From Kribbella flavida DSM 17836 (GTDB lineage Bacteria; Actinomycetota; Actinomycetes; Propionibacteriales; Kribbellaceae): a stretch of DNA of 64,000 nt. The notes under the pieces were generated by a model. The model did not search any database. It saw only the letters and a list, made by a program, of their open reading frames with translations, and was not told the DNA's origin. The position numbers were made by a program, and so were the translations under genes. Positions 18,032 through 25,912 of this stretch are shown one piece after another. Numbering within the stretch: position 1 is the stretch's first letter; each line of letters begins with the position of its first letter. The stretch lies in assembly GCF_000024345.1 (NCBI RefSeq), contig NC_013729.1:1550001-1614000 (forward strand), written 5' to 3'.

Positions 18032-18459
18032 CTAGCCACCATCGGCCGCGGCCAGGAATCTTAAGAGGCCGTGGCCGAATGGCGTCACGACCCGCCAGGA
18101 CGAAACGCTGAAACGTGAGGCGCCTACTGCGATGCAGCCGCTCTGGACGAGTGTGGCGAGAAGGTAATCCAGTCCCTCTGCGAGGAGTGGGAGCGCATCG
18201 CGCACATGCTCCGTTGCCCACTCCTGCGGTGCACCCGCAGGTCTTGCCGATGGCTGGTCCTGGGGTTGGCACCTTCAGCCATGTGTCGAAGGACTCGGAC
18301 ATGTGCCAGCTCGAACTCGCGCATGCCTGCAACGAACAGGCGATCAACGTCGATCCGAGCCTCGTCTCGTACTCCGTCCGCAAGCAATCTGGCCAGCGCG
18401 ACGCCCTTTTCGTCGTCGGCATCCATCGGCGGCACCAGCGACAACGAAGCGCCCCGCAT
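18032..18459 (-). pseudogene. Broken reverse-strand gene inside the toxin reservoir
   Basis: Two protein-like stretches lie on the minus strand in different frames. Bases 18459 to about 18270 give ALARLLADGVRDEARIDVDR and then REFELAHVRVLRHMAEG. Bases about 18250 to 18032 give EWATEHVRDALPLLAEGLDY and VVTPFGHGLLRFLAAADGG before a stop. Together they look like one small alpha-helical actinobacterial protein (helical head, winged C-terminal end) split by a frameshift near 18260. It runs against the flanking toxin cassettes, so it was probably inserted or rearranged. Function unknown. Confidence 0.4.
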
Positions 18460-18474
18460 CTCCGAAACCGTCGA

Positions 18475-18624
18475 CTGCTCACCGCGAGCGGTCGTAAAGC
18501 GACGGTCGCAGGCCTACGAATCCACACGCAGCGACACACCACCGCCCACAACCTCACCATCACCGGTCCCCACACATACTATGTACTCGCCGGCTTCGTC
18601 CCCGTCCTGGTGCACAATTCCTGT
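18475..18624 (+). repeat. HINT-end repeat, copy B
   Basis: Matches 16878-17027 base for base over most of its length (shared CTCACCGCGAGCGG, then CACACCACCGC). It ends at His-Asn-Ser-Cys and not His-Asn-Thr-Cys. Different toxins follow the two copies. Confidence 0.8.
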
Positions 18625-18918
18625 AGCGTGTTCGGCAGGAAACTCGACAATATCGCCACGCATCTAACAGAGCGTGATTTGTCGGCGGCTCGGCGCGAAC
18701 TAAATGGTGAAGTAGTCGCTCGGAAGCCCGACGGAACACCGTGGAACCATTTGCATGAGGTACGAGCTGCACAGAACGGACTCTTGAACGTAATCGAGCA
18801 GGCTCGTCGCCGGCTTTCGGATCCACGGCTCGACGCCGAGAGTCGTGGCTTACTCGGTGCAGATCTGTCCCGGGCAAGTAGAATGCTGGACTATTCTGAG
18901 AAGTATGTTCCGCGATAG
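18475..18918 (+). pseudogene. Orphan RHS tip cassette 2: HINT remnant plus Ntox28-like toxin
   Basis: Starts abruptly inside a HINT domain at LLTASGRKATVAGL, continues HTTAHNLTITGPHTYYVLAG to the VPVLVHNSC junction, then a toxin of about 95 residues. The toxin has LTERDLSAARRELNGEVVAR, PDGTPWNHLHEVRAAQNGLL and the end LSRASRMLDYSEKYVPR, a pattern I recognise as polymorphic toxin type 28 (Ntox28). The upstream part of the HINT domain, including the N-terminal cysteine, is missing, so as it stands it cannot be processed. The cassette is a fragment that could be restored only by recombination. An immunity-type gene follows four bases later. Confidence 0.65.
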
Positions 18919-18921
18919 GGG

Positions 18922-19506
18922 ATGATGATGGGCCGGAGCGCTGATCGGAAGTTGGTCGAGCGGGCGAAGGAAGGACGGTTGTCCACGGCCGATGTGGATG
19001 CGGTCGCGGAGCGATTGAGGCGTGGAGCTGTCGACGAGTCGACCTATGACCTTCTGTACGTCGTGAGTCGCGCCCGCGCTACGCGGCACCAGGAGCTCGT
19101 GGCCTCTTTTCTGGACTGTGCAGACGACCCGATGCTGGCCAGATTGGCTCTGCAAACGTTGTGCTCTTTTTGGGGCCTGTCGGCGCAGTACCTGGACTTC
19201 ATCAAGAGGTTCGTTGCCGGAGTGGACTGGGATCATTTCGAAGACGTGCGCCAGGTTGCTCTGTCAGCTGCCGGAGAATACCTGCGAGAGAACACCGACT
19301 GTGAGCTGTTTCGTGGCGTGCATGGCGCCTGCGTCGACTCGAGCAGTGGCAGTGTCGGGCAACGGATCGCCCTCGAGGCTCTCGCCCGGGCACTCGGCAA
19401 GCCCATGGCTGAATCACTCGATGGAAAGCGGTTGATGGAGTTGAAGCCGGAATTGTTGGCGGACGGCTCCGCGTGGTTGGCGGCCAACTGCGCAAACGAT
19501 TGCTGA
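18922..19506 (+). CDS. Probable immunity protein for tip 2 (helical-repeat type)
   Basis: A 194-residue, mainly alpha-helical acidic protein beginning four bases after the tip 2 stop; ATG 18922 or ATG 18925, with GATAGGGG as ribosome site. Helical repeats resemble HEAT-type arrays: RATRHQELVASFLDCADDPM, LARLALQTLCSFWGLSAQYL, WDHFEDVRQVALSAAGEYLR. No named family is certain. Position and character make it the cognate immunity gene of the Ntox28-like tip. A decayed second copy of part of this gene lies at 20946-21078. Confidence 0.65.
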   Translation: MMMGRSADRKLVERAKEGRLSTADVDAVAERLRRGAVDESTYDLLYVVSRARATRHQELVASFLDCADDPMLARLALQTLCSFWGLSAQYLDFIKRFVAGVDWDHFEDVRQVALSAAGEYLRENTDCELFRGVHGACVDSSSGSVGQRIALEALARALGKPMAESLDGKRLMELKPELLADGSAWLAANCANDC

Positions 19507-19565
19507 GCCTGGCGCAACCGACGACCGCAAGACCACCTTCAGTCACGGGCGTCAGTAGCCAGCCA
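19507..19565 (+). pseudogene. Scrap of RHS core sequence
   Basis: Codes DDRKTTFSH and, after a one-base slip, GVSSQPP. This matches HDRKTAFSHLGLSNQPT in the intact RHS gene near 14255-14300. It is a displaced remnant of an RHS trunk between two immunity-type genes. Confidence 0.55.
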
Positions 19566-19821
19566 CCCGATTAAGTGATGCAGGGCTGCCCATATCGAAC
19601 CATCCGCATGGGCCGGGCGCTCGAGATGTCCATAAGAAATGAAGCTCGCATACTCCCTGCGAATTCAGTGAGAGTTGCGGATGGGTCGGAGAACAAGTTG
19701 CTCTCCTGTGGAGAGCAGTGCGAGTCAGTGAGCCGCTTGTATTGTTGGAACCGCCGTCCGGCAAGTATGCACCGCGTATCCGAGATGAGTCGATGATTGA
19801 GGCAACGCAGATGCCAGATTT

Positions 19822-20259
19822 TGACTGGGTCAAGGTCGCCCAGGTTGGATCTCCGTCCTGCTCACCGAGGGCGCTCATCAGTACAGGTGCACCGTCAGCG
19901 ATACCACCGACGCGCCGACCGAGTTGTTGGCTGCGGTGGAAAGGATTGTCCGCGGGTCGAGCTCTGAACGGGTTTCTCTTGACCTCGAACCGAGTGAGGT
20001 CAGATGGAACTTCTCGCGCTCTTCTGATCGCGTGAGGGTCGTCGTCGAGTCTTACGACGTATGGGGAGCGGTCACCGGTGGGCGCCTGAGATGGATCGGC
20101 GAATGGCAAAACCTCGGCGCTTGCGGTGGAACGTTCCTCAATGCTACAGAGGCGTTTCTTGGGCCCAGTAGTTGCACGGGCGAGTCCGGAGTGTCGGCAC
20201 CTCGTCACACAGGCGGTCCCCATTTCAACACCGAGAACGGCGACCACTATGACTACTAG
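19822..20259 (+). pseudogene. Remnant of an immunity-type gene without a usable start
   Basis: The stretch WISVLLTEGAHQYRCTVSDT, TDAPTELLAAVERIVRG, ERVSLDLEPSEVRWNFSRSS and RVRVVVESYDVWG is clearly protein-like. The frame is closed just upstream by a stop, and the apparent N-terminal part (MPDFDWVKVAQ) is in another frame, so a frameshift near 19845 is likely. After about 20080 the sequence loses protein character. Acidic, beta-rich composition fits an immunity protein whose toxin has been lost. Confidence 0.5.
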
Positions 20260-20917
20260 ACGGCCCATGGTTCGTCGCGAGCAGGCGGGTGACTGGCCGA
20301 TCTTTCATGGTTTGTCGGTCGCCGAGGTCGGGGTCGTGTCTGTGGAGATCGCCCGCCGCCCTGACGAAACGATGGTGTCAGCGGCTGCAGACGTCTCGAG
20401 GATCTTGTCGACGGCTCTGCGCGAAGTGCTTCCAGGCGACCGCAGATTCACCTTGCTCGCGGTGGGCGACAAGGTGGCGACACCCAGCCGGATCGCAAGG
20501 TTCACCGCTGAACGTGACAAACTCTGGGGCGCGCTGGAGAGGTCCGGCAGCGCTCTTCCGCACGGGACGCGGGTCGAACACAGTGTCAACGGCCAGGACC
20601 ATCTGCGTTTCGCAGGCACCATGTGCTTCGAGATGGGTGAGCTGCCCCGCGCGCTCGAGGTCACACGAACCAGGAGTGCCGTTTGCGTGGGATGGACGGC
20701 GGAACATCCTGTCGACTGCCACGACGAGTGCTGGTCGATTGCATCGACGGCAACCGATTCGACGTCGTTACTTCGCGCTTCGATCATGGAGCTACGCGGC
20801 AATCGGTTCGTTGCAAGGACTTACGGTCGATTCGACGACAGCGCGATCACGTCCGAAGTGTTCGCTCACCATGCTCTTCTCTCCGACCTCGACCGTGCTC
20901 TGAGTAATCTCCCCTGA
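20249..20917 (+). CDS. Hypothetical protein in the RHS reservoir
   Basis: A 222-residue protein from ATG 20249. I do not recognise the family. Visible features: VAEVGVVSVEIARRPDETMV, a basic middle (PSRIARFTAERDKLWGALER), and a C-terminal alpha/beta part (ASTATDSTSLLRASIMELRG, then FAHHALLSDLDRALSNLP). No signal peptide or membrane helix. It sits between immunity remnants, so a role as an immunity or accessory protein is possible. The reading frame is intact. Confidence 0.55.
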   Translation: MTTRRPMVRREQAGDWPIFHGLSVAEVGVVSVEIARRPDETMVSAAADVSRILSTALREVLPGDRRFTLLAVGDKVATPSRIARFTAERDKLWGALERSGSALPHGTRVEHSVNGQDHLRFAGTMCFEMGELPRALEVTRTRSAVCVGWTAEHPVDCHDECWSIASTATDSTSLLRASIMELRGNRFVARTYGRFDDSAITSEVFAHHALLSDLDRALSNLP

Positions 20918-20945
20918 GAAGGGGGCGTCGGTCCAGTGGGTGTCA

Positions 20946-21078
20946 CCTACGCAGCACCAGGAGCTCGTCACCTCTTTTCTGGACTGTAGACATGGGATCA
21001 TCTTGGAGACGTGCGGCAGGTTGCCTGTCAACTGCGGGCGATTGTCTGCGACGAAACGGACTCTGAGTTGTTTCAGGA
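20946..21078 (+). pseudogene. Decayed, internally deleted copy of the tip 2 immunity gene
   Basis: The DNA from CTACGCAGCACCAGGAGCTC through CTCTTTTCTGGACTG, then GACGTGCGGCAGGTTGC and CTCTGAGTTGTTTC, aligns with the intact gene at about 19079-19317. About 105 bases are missing between the two matching blocks and the frame is broken. It marks an old duplication of that immunity gene or import of a relative. Confidence 0.75.
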
Positions 21079-21109
21079 CGTGTAAGCCGTCGGCCGGGGA
21101 GGTTGAGTC

Positions 21110-21618
21110 ATGAATCTGGAGATGCGACTCTCTTTCGCCCTTGATCCCTCGCGGCACACAGATGATGGGACTGCGGAGCTTCCCTCGGCCACGGACAGTG
21201 AGATCCGCGACCTGCTGCTCCACGTTGTGATGACGCCGGAATCGACCGGATCAAGTCCGTCGTGCCGTCCGGCGCTGACGAAGTACTGGCCGCCTTCGCG
21301 GAAAGGGCGGCATCGATCGCGGTGCGCCATCAGGACTCCCGTGAGGTGCGCGCCGGTCTCCTGGCGGCGGTCATCGCTCTCGACCTCACGACCGACCAAC
21401 GAGACGTCGTCCCGGTCCTGGCTCTGCTGTATCGCGCGACCGAGATGATCGGCGATGATCCCGCGCTCGCATTCCTGACGGTCACCGAGTTGTGCGGTGG
21501 TCGGACGCGTCCCCTGCGCGAGTTTCTGGCGCGGTCGCCGGCTGACAAGACGATTCAGGCGATGGGCTACGACGAAGGCGACGACGGCCACGGCTTCAGG
21601 TTCCGCCGTACCTGGTGA
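21110..21618 (+). pseudogene. Frameshifted immunity-type gene
   Basis: Two frames join into one sensible protein of about 169 residues. ATG 21110 gives MNLEMRLSFALDPSRHTDDG and EIRDLLLHVV. From about 21235 the other frame gives DAGIDRIKSVVPSGADEVLA, AVRHQDSREVRAGLLAAVIA and MGYDEGDDGHGFRFRRTW. A single-base change near 21228-21235 would restore the frame. The acidic helical character fits an immunity protein. It could be a true mutation or a sequencing error. Confidence 0.6.
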
Positions 21619-21689
21619 ACGCAGGCGCAAATCGCGTCAACTTCGGTCTTCTCTCCCGCCGACCCATCCGGTCGCCGGTTGGCTTCGAG

Positions 21690-22123
21690 CCCTGGCAGGC
21701 GCATCTATGGTCCACATCACAGCGGCTGCGGCAGGGTCGCAGGTGAGTGCCTGGGCCGGGCTAAAGGGGAAGAGATCGAGCTGCGCCCCACGGAGCGAAT
21801 GATCTTCTCCAGCGACGGCCAGAACGGGGGCCTGCGCGCCGACGAGCCCGGGAACGGGCCTGAACAGGGCCACGGCCCACAGTCATGGGCACGGCCACGG
21901 TCATGGGCACGGCCACGGGAACGGCCTGCCGCACGTGGCGGTCGTCCCGCGGCCGGCCCTCGACGGGCGGCTCATCCACTCGGCCGTCTTCTTCGAGGTA
22001 CCCCAGGGCCGGTACCAGCTGTACGTGCGGCCCGACGGGCCCGTCCAGCTGAGCGTGGAGGTGGCCGGCGGGCAGGTCACCGAAGCGGTCTGGCCGCGGG
22101 ACAGCACGGGCACGACCGACTGA
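21690..22123 (+). pseudogene. Broken small gene with a His-Gly repeat linker
   Basis: Pieces in successive frames resemble one small conserved actinobacterial protein: [18 protein letters not shown], then [18 protein letters not shown], then [16 protein letters not shown] followed by [20 protein letters not shown] and [18 protein letters not shown] with a final [14 protein letters not shown]. The last part alone is an open frame of about 100 codons after a stop at 21800, so the gene is cut by at least two frameshifts. The His-Gly run could bind metal. It has no relation to the RHS system and marks the end of the reservoir. Confidence 0.5.
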
Positions 22124-22147
22124 GCAGGACCCATTTTCCGCTTCCAC

Positions 22148-22175
22148 CTATCCGCGGGGGTGGCGGTGCCGAAGT
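22148..22175 (+). promoter_or_regulatory. SigK-like ECF promoter upstream of the fasciclin gene
   Basis: CTATCC, 16 bases, CGAAGT. This closely resembles the mycobacterial SigK consensus (CCATCC, 16-17 bases, CGAATA). In mycobacteria SigK drives fasciclin-domain genes (mpt70/mpt83) and is restrained by RskA. Here it lies about 90 bases before a fasciclin gene and close to an RskA-like gene. Not proven. Confidence 0.5.
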
Positions 22176-22263
22176 ACCGGTGTCAGCCGCGAGCATCCGC
22201 GAGTGGCCGGAGGCGGTAGTCGCCTCCGCTCTTGGACAACCCTTTCCGAAAAGAGATTTCGTC

Positions 22264-22935
22264 ATGCCCAAGAACATCGTTCGCGTCGGCCTGGCCACCT
22301 CCGCTCTCGCCCTGGTGCTTGCCACCGCGGCGTGTGGCAGTGACGGTGACGGCGACAACGCTTCCAGTGGTGCCCCCGCGACCACCACGTCCTCGGCGCC
22401 GGCTGAGACGCCGAGCAGCTCGCCGTCGATGGACAACATGTCCGGTCTGGTCGGTCCGGGCTGCGCGGACTACGCGAAGGCCAACGCCACCGGCGCCGGG
22501 TCGATCGACGGGATGGCGGCCGAGCCGGTCGCGACCGCCGCGTCGGGCAACCCGCTGCTCAAGACGCTGGTCGCCTCGGTGTCGGGCAAGCTGAACCCGA
22601 AGGTGGACCTGGTCTCCACGCTCAACGGCGGCGAGTTCACCGTGTTCGCGCCGGTCGATTCGGCGTTCGCCAAGATCCCGGCCGCGACCATCAACACGCT
22701 GAAGACCGACAGCGCGCTGCTGAGCAAAATCCTGACCTACCACGTCGTGCCGGGTCAGCTCGACCCGACGGCGGTGATGGGCAAGCAGACCACCGTGCAG
22801 AAGGGCGCGGTCACCGTGACCGGCTCGGGCCAGAACCTGATGGTCAACAACGCCAAGGTGATCTGCGGTGGCGTGAAGACCGCCAACGCGACCGTCTACC
22901 TGATCGACACCGTACTGATGCCGCCGGCGGCCTGA
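22264..22935 (+). CDS. Fasciclin-domain lipoprotein
   Basis: A 223-residue secreted protein. The signal peptide ends in a lipobox ([10 protein letters not shown], acylated Cys near residue 20), followed by a Ser/Thr/Pro/Ala linker and one FAS1 domain (about 85-223). FAS1 marks are [20 protein letters not shown] (H1 region), [14 protein letters not shown] (H2) and [14 protein letters not shown] at the end. Size and layout match MPT70/MPT83-type surface proteins, which mediate adhesion. Start ATG 22264. The neighbouring RskA-like gene and the SigK-like promoter suggest sigma-K-type control. Confidence 0.92.
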   Translation: MPKNIVRVGLATSALALVLATAACGSDGDGDNASSGAPATTTSSAPAETPSSSPSMDNMSGLVGPGCADYAKANATGAGSIDGMAAEPVATAASGNPLLKTLVASVSGKLNPKVDLVSTLNGGEFTVFAPVDSAFAKIPAATINTLKTDSALLSKILTYHVVPGQLDPTAVMGKQTTVQKGAVTVTGSGQNLMVNNAKVICGGVKTANATVYLIDTVLMPPAA

Positions 22936-22943
22936 CGATCCCT

Positions 22944-22967
22944 ACCGGCCGCATCAAACGGGCCGGT
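22944..22967 (+). terminator. Short hairpin after the fasciclin gene
   Basis: ACCGGCC pairs with GGCCGGT around a ten-base loop nine bases after the stop. A modest intrinsic terminator or attenuator between the fasciclin and anti-sigma genes. Confidence 0.5.
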
Positions 22968-23076
22968 GCCGTCGAGTCGTAGTCCAGATGCTTGACGGTA
23001 CCGGCCTCCAGTCCAACGGCGCCTGTCCCTGCGGGGGCAGGCGTCACCCGGTTCTGCTGCAGGGAAGTGATGCCCG

Positions 23077-23826
23077 ATGACCGGCAGTCCCGACGTCCAC
23101 ACACTCACCGGCCCGTACGTGCTCGACGCGCTGCCCGACGACGAGCGCCGCGACTTCGAGCACCACCTGCTCTCCTGCGCGGCCTGCACCACCGAGGTCA
23201 CCGAACTGCGGGAAGCCGTGGTCAAGCTGAGCACCCAGGTCGCGATCCCGCCCCCGGCTCGTCTGAAGGCTTTGGTGCTGGCTTCGATCAGCCGGGCGCG
23301 ACAGGTGCCGCCCTTGGTCGGCCGCCACTCCGCTGTCCCGAGCGGAGTGGCGGCGCCTCGGCGCTGGTCGAAGGTCCGTTCGATGCTGGCCCTGGCGGCC
23401 GCCGTCCTGGCCGCCGCGACCAGCGGCGGCATCGCGATCGATCAGTACCGCGACAAGAGCGAGTTGGCCCGCACCAACGACCAGGTCGCCGCGGTGCTCG
23501 CCGAGCCCGACGTACGGACTGTCCACGGCGACGTGTCCGGCGGCGGCCAGGCCACCGTGGTGGCATCCAGGAGCCGCGACGCGGCCGTGGTCGTACTGCG
23601 TGGGCTGCGACCCTTGCCGCCGGGCCGTAGCTATCAGCTGTGGCTGACCGACGGCGCCCGCACCGCGCACTCCGTGGGCGTCGTGGACAGCGCCTCGGCC
23701 GCCGGTCTGACCACGGTGATCACCGGCGGTGTCGCCGGAAAGGTCGCGTTCGGCCTGACCATCGAACCCGACGGTGGCTCGGCGCGGCCGACCTTGCCGT
23801 CGGCCGCGCTGATCTCGATGGTGTAA
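23077..23826 (+). CDS. RskA-type anti-sigma factor (zinc-binding, single membrane helix)
   Basis: A 249-residue protein. Residues 1-75 form a ZAS anti-sigma domain with GPYVLDALPDDERRDFEHHL and the zinc motif HxxxCxxC (HLLSCAAC). One membrane helix lies around 103-122 (MLALAAAVLAAATSGGIAID). The outer RskA domain has VVVLRGLRPLPPGRSYQLWL and the end FGLTIEPDGGSARPTLPSAA. Such proteins hold a SigK/SigL-like ECF factor at the membrane and release it after proteolysis. No sigma gene is adjacent. AGGGAAGTG precedes ATG 23077. Confidence 0.9.
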   Translation: MTGSPDVHTLTGPYVLDALPDDERRDFEHHLLSCAACTTEVTELREAVVKLSTQVAIPPPARLKALVLASISRARQVPPLVGRHSAVPSGVAAPRRWSKVRSMLALAAAVLAAATSGGIAIDQYRDKSELARTNDQVAAVLAEPDVRTVHGDVSGGGQATVVASRSRDAAVVVLRGLRPLPPGRSYQLWLTDGARTAHSVGVVDSASAAGLTTVITGGVAGKVAFGLTIEPDGGSARPTLPSAALISMV

Positions 23827-23936
23827 CCCGTACCGGCCGGCAGCTTCGGGTGACCTCCGCCGCCATGGCATCCGCTGACCGGTCCCGGGTACCGGCGACC
23901 ACTCTGCGCCGCCGGCACCCGGAACCGCTGCTCGGG

Positions 23937-25805
23937 TCAGGCGAACGGGGTGAGGAAGTCGCGCGGGTGGAGGGCCCGGGCGACGATGCGGACGTCACCG
24001 ATGAAGCCGTAGAAGCCCTGGCCGTAGCGCCGGGCGAACTGGGTGCCGCCGATCGCGAACGGCAGGCCCAGCGTGGAGATGCCCTTCGACGGCTGGGTCG
24101 GGTTGCGGGCGATCTTCGACCCGTCCACGTACATCACGGTCTGCCGGGAATCGTTGACGACGGCAACGTGCATCCACCGGCCGACCGGGACCGCGTGGCT
24201 CCAGGAGGTCGGGTCGGCGTCCCGGTCGGTCGGGTAGACGACGTACTGCAGGAACCGTTCCGGGGACAGGTTGAGGCTGCAGGTCGGCTCGTCCGGTGAC
24301 CAGCCGCTGGACTTGCCGGCGTCGCCGCTGCGCCCCTCCCAACTCAGCAGGCCCATCCACGCGTGGTCACCCTCGAACGGCTCGGGCAGCTTGACGAACA
24401 GCTCGATGGTGTAGCCGGAGGTGAACTTCATGCTGTTGATCGGCGCGTTCGCGCCGGTGCGCAGAACGGCGCCGCGGTCCGGCTGCTTGCCACCGTCGAA
24501 GCGCAGGCTGGCGTGCGCGGGCTGGCCCACGTGGTGCTCGTCCGACCAGGTCAGCACCTCCGGCGGGCTGGCGTGCAGCCGCTGGACGGTGAGGTCGTTG
24601 CCGTTGCGGCTCAGGTCCTTGGCCACCACGCCCGCCGACACCACCGCGCCGTCGGTGCCGGCGACCGGCAGACCCGAGGCGTCGAAGCGCCAGTACGCGA
24701 CGGTGCCACGGGGCAGCACCGCACTCGCCGGTCGCGGCGCCGGCGCTGCCGGCGGAGCGAAACCGCGGAACCGCTCGGTGAAGTCGATCTCCACGCTGAA
24801 GCGGTCGACCGGCCCGGACAGTTCCAGGTTCTCCGCGGCGAGCAGGCTGCGGTCCTCGGCGTCCTGCTCGAGGAACCAGGGCGCAACGGTCTCCACGTCG
24901 ATCACGTTGCGGACCAGATCGAACGCGTACAGGCGCGCCATGCCGGCCCCGCCGTAGTACCGGTCCTGGTAGTTGGTCACGTGCACGTGCACGTCGTTGC
25001 CCGCATCGTTCTTCAGCACCGTGCGCCCCGGCGGCCAGTAGTGCCCGTTGAGGGTGAGGAAGATCTGGTCGTTGCGCCGGATCAGCTGGTCCCACAGCCG
25101 CTGCCCGTACTGCGACAGCGTGGCCTCGCCGTCGTCCTGCCCGTAAGCCAGGTCGTGCGAGGTGAGGATGACGGGCAGCCGGGGATGCGCGCTGATCACG
25201 CGCTGCGCCCACTGCAGGCCCTTGTCGGACAGCCGCCAGTCCAGTGCGAGCACGAGCCACTGCCGGCCACCGGCCTGCAACCGGTGGTAGCTGTTGTACC
25301 CGTCCGGCGAGGCGCCGCCGAAGGTCGACATCCGGGAGTACCGGGCCGGACCGAACGCCCGCAGGTACGGCGTGGCGCCGCGCTGGTCGTCGGTGCTGCC
25401 GGGGACGTCGTGGTTCCCGGCCAGCACGCTGTAGTTCAGTTTGCCGTCGATCGCGCGGAACGTCTCGGCGGCCAGACCGATCTCGTGCTCGGTGCCGTGC
25501 TCGGTGAGGTCGCCGAGATGGGCCATGAACGCCAGATTGCGCTCACGCCGCTGCTCGACCAGGTACTTGAAGGTGGCGCGGACCGGCGCGGGGTCGGAAC
25601 GGTCCTCGTCGAACAGGTACTGCGTGTCCGGCAGCACGGCGATCGTGAACCGCGGGTCGTGGGCGTCGAACCGGTGCGCACCGCCGGTACCGGCCGCGGC
25701 GGGCGAGGCGTCGAGGGCGGCGGCCGTCGCGGCGGCGGCGGGCGTGGCCAGAGCGGCCCCGAGCAGGGTCCGGCGCGCAGGGCGGGCCGGGGGTACGTCG
25801 TTCAT
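23937..25805 (-). CDS. Tat-exported metallophosphoesterase with C-terminal LamG domain
   Basis: A 622-residue protein beginning at ATG 25805 behind a GGAG site. The N-terminus carries a twin-arginine signal (ARRTLLGAALATPAAAATAA). Calcineurin-like metal motifs follow in order: LPDTQY, HLGDLTEHG, LAGNHD, LTSHDLAYG and LNGHYW. From about residue 400 a LamG/concanavalin-like domain follows (SGYTIELFVKLPEPFEGDHA, FIGDVRIVARALHPRDF). The likely role is an extracellular phosphodiesterase or phosphomonoesterase; the substrate is unknown. The gene is convergent with the RskA-like gene. Confidence 0.9.
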   Translation of the reverse strand: MNDVPPARPARRTLLGAALATPAAAATAAALDASPAAAGTGGAHRFDAHDPRFTIAVLPDTQYLFDEDRSDPAPVRATFKYLVEQRRERNLAFMAHLGDLTEHGTEHEIGLAAETFRAIDGKLNYSVLAGNHDVPGSTDDQRGATPYLRAFGPARYSRMSTFGGASPDGYNSYHRLQAGGRQWLVLALDWRLSDKGLQWAQRVISAHPRLPVILTSHDLAYGQDDGEATLSQYGQRLWDQLIRRNDQIFLTLNGHYWPPGRTVLKNDAGNDVHVHVTNYQDRYYGGAGMARLYAFDLVRNVIDVETVAPWFLEQDAEDRSLLAAENLELSGPVDRFSVEIDFTERFRGFAPPAAPAPRPASAVLPRGTVAYWRFDASGLPVAGTDGAVVSAGVVAKDLSRNGNDLTVQRLHASPPEVLTWSDEHHVGQPAHASLRFDGGKQPDRGAVLRTGANAPINSMKFTSGYTIELFVKLPEPFEGDHAWMGLLSWEGRSGDAGKSSGWSPDEPTCSLNLSPERFLQYVVYPTDRDADPTSWSHAVPVGRWMHVAVVNDSRQTVMYVDGSKIARNPTQPSKGISTLGLPFAIGGTQFARRYGQGFYGFIGDVRIVARALHPRDFLTPFA

Positions 25806-25912
25806 GCGGTCTCCAGGGGATCGGCGGAATCCGCGCACACGCTGACCGACCCACGTGACCTCCTGGTGACCTGCGGCCGAACGCCGGTGGCGTGCGGAGC
25901 AAAAGCTCGAGC

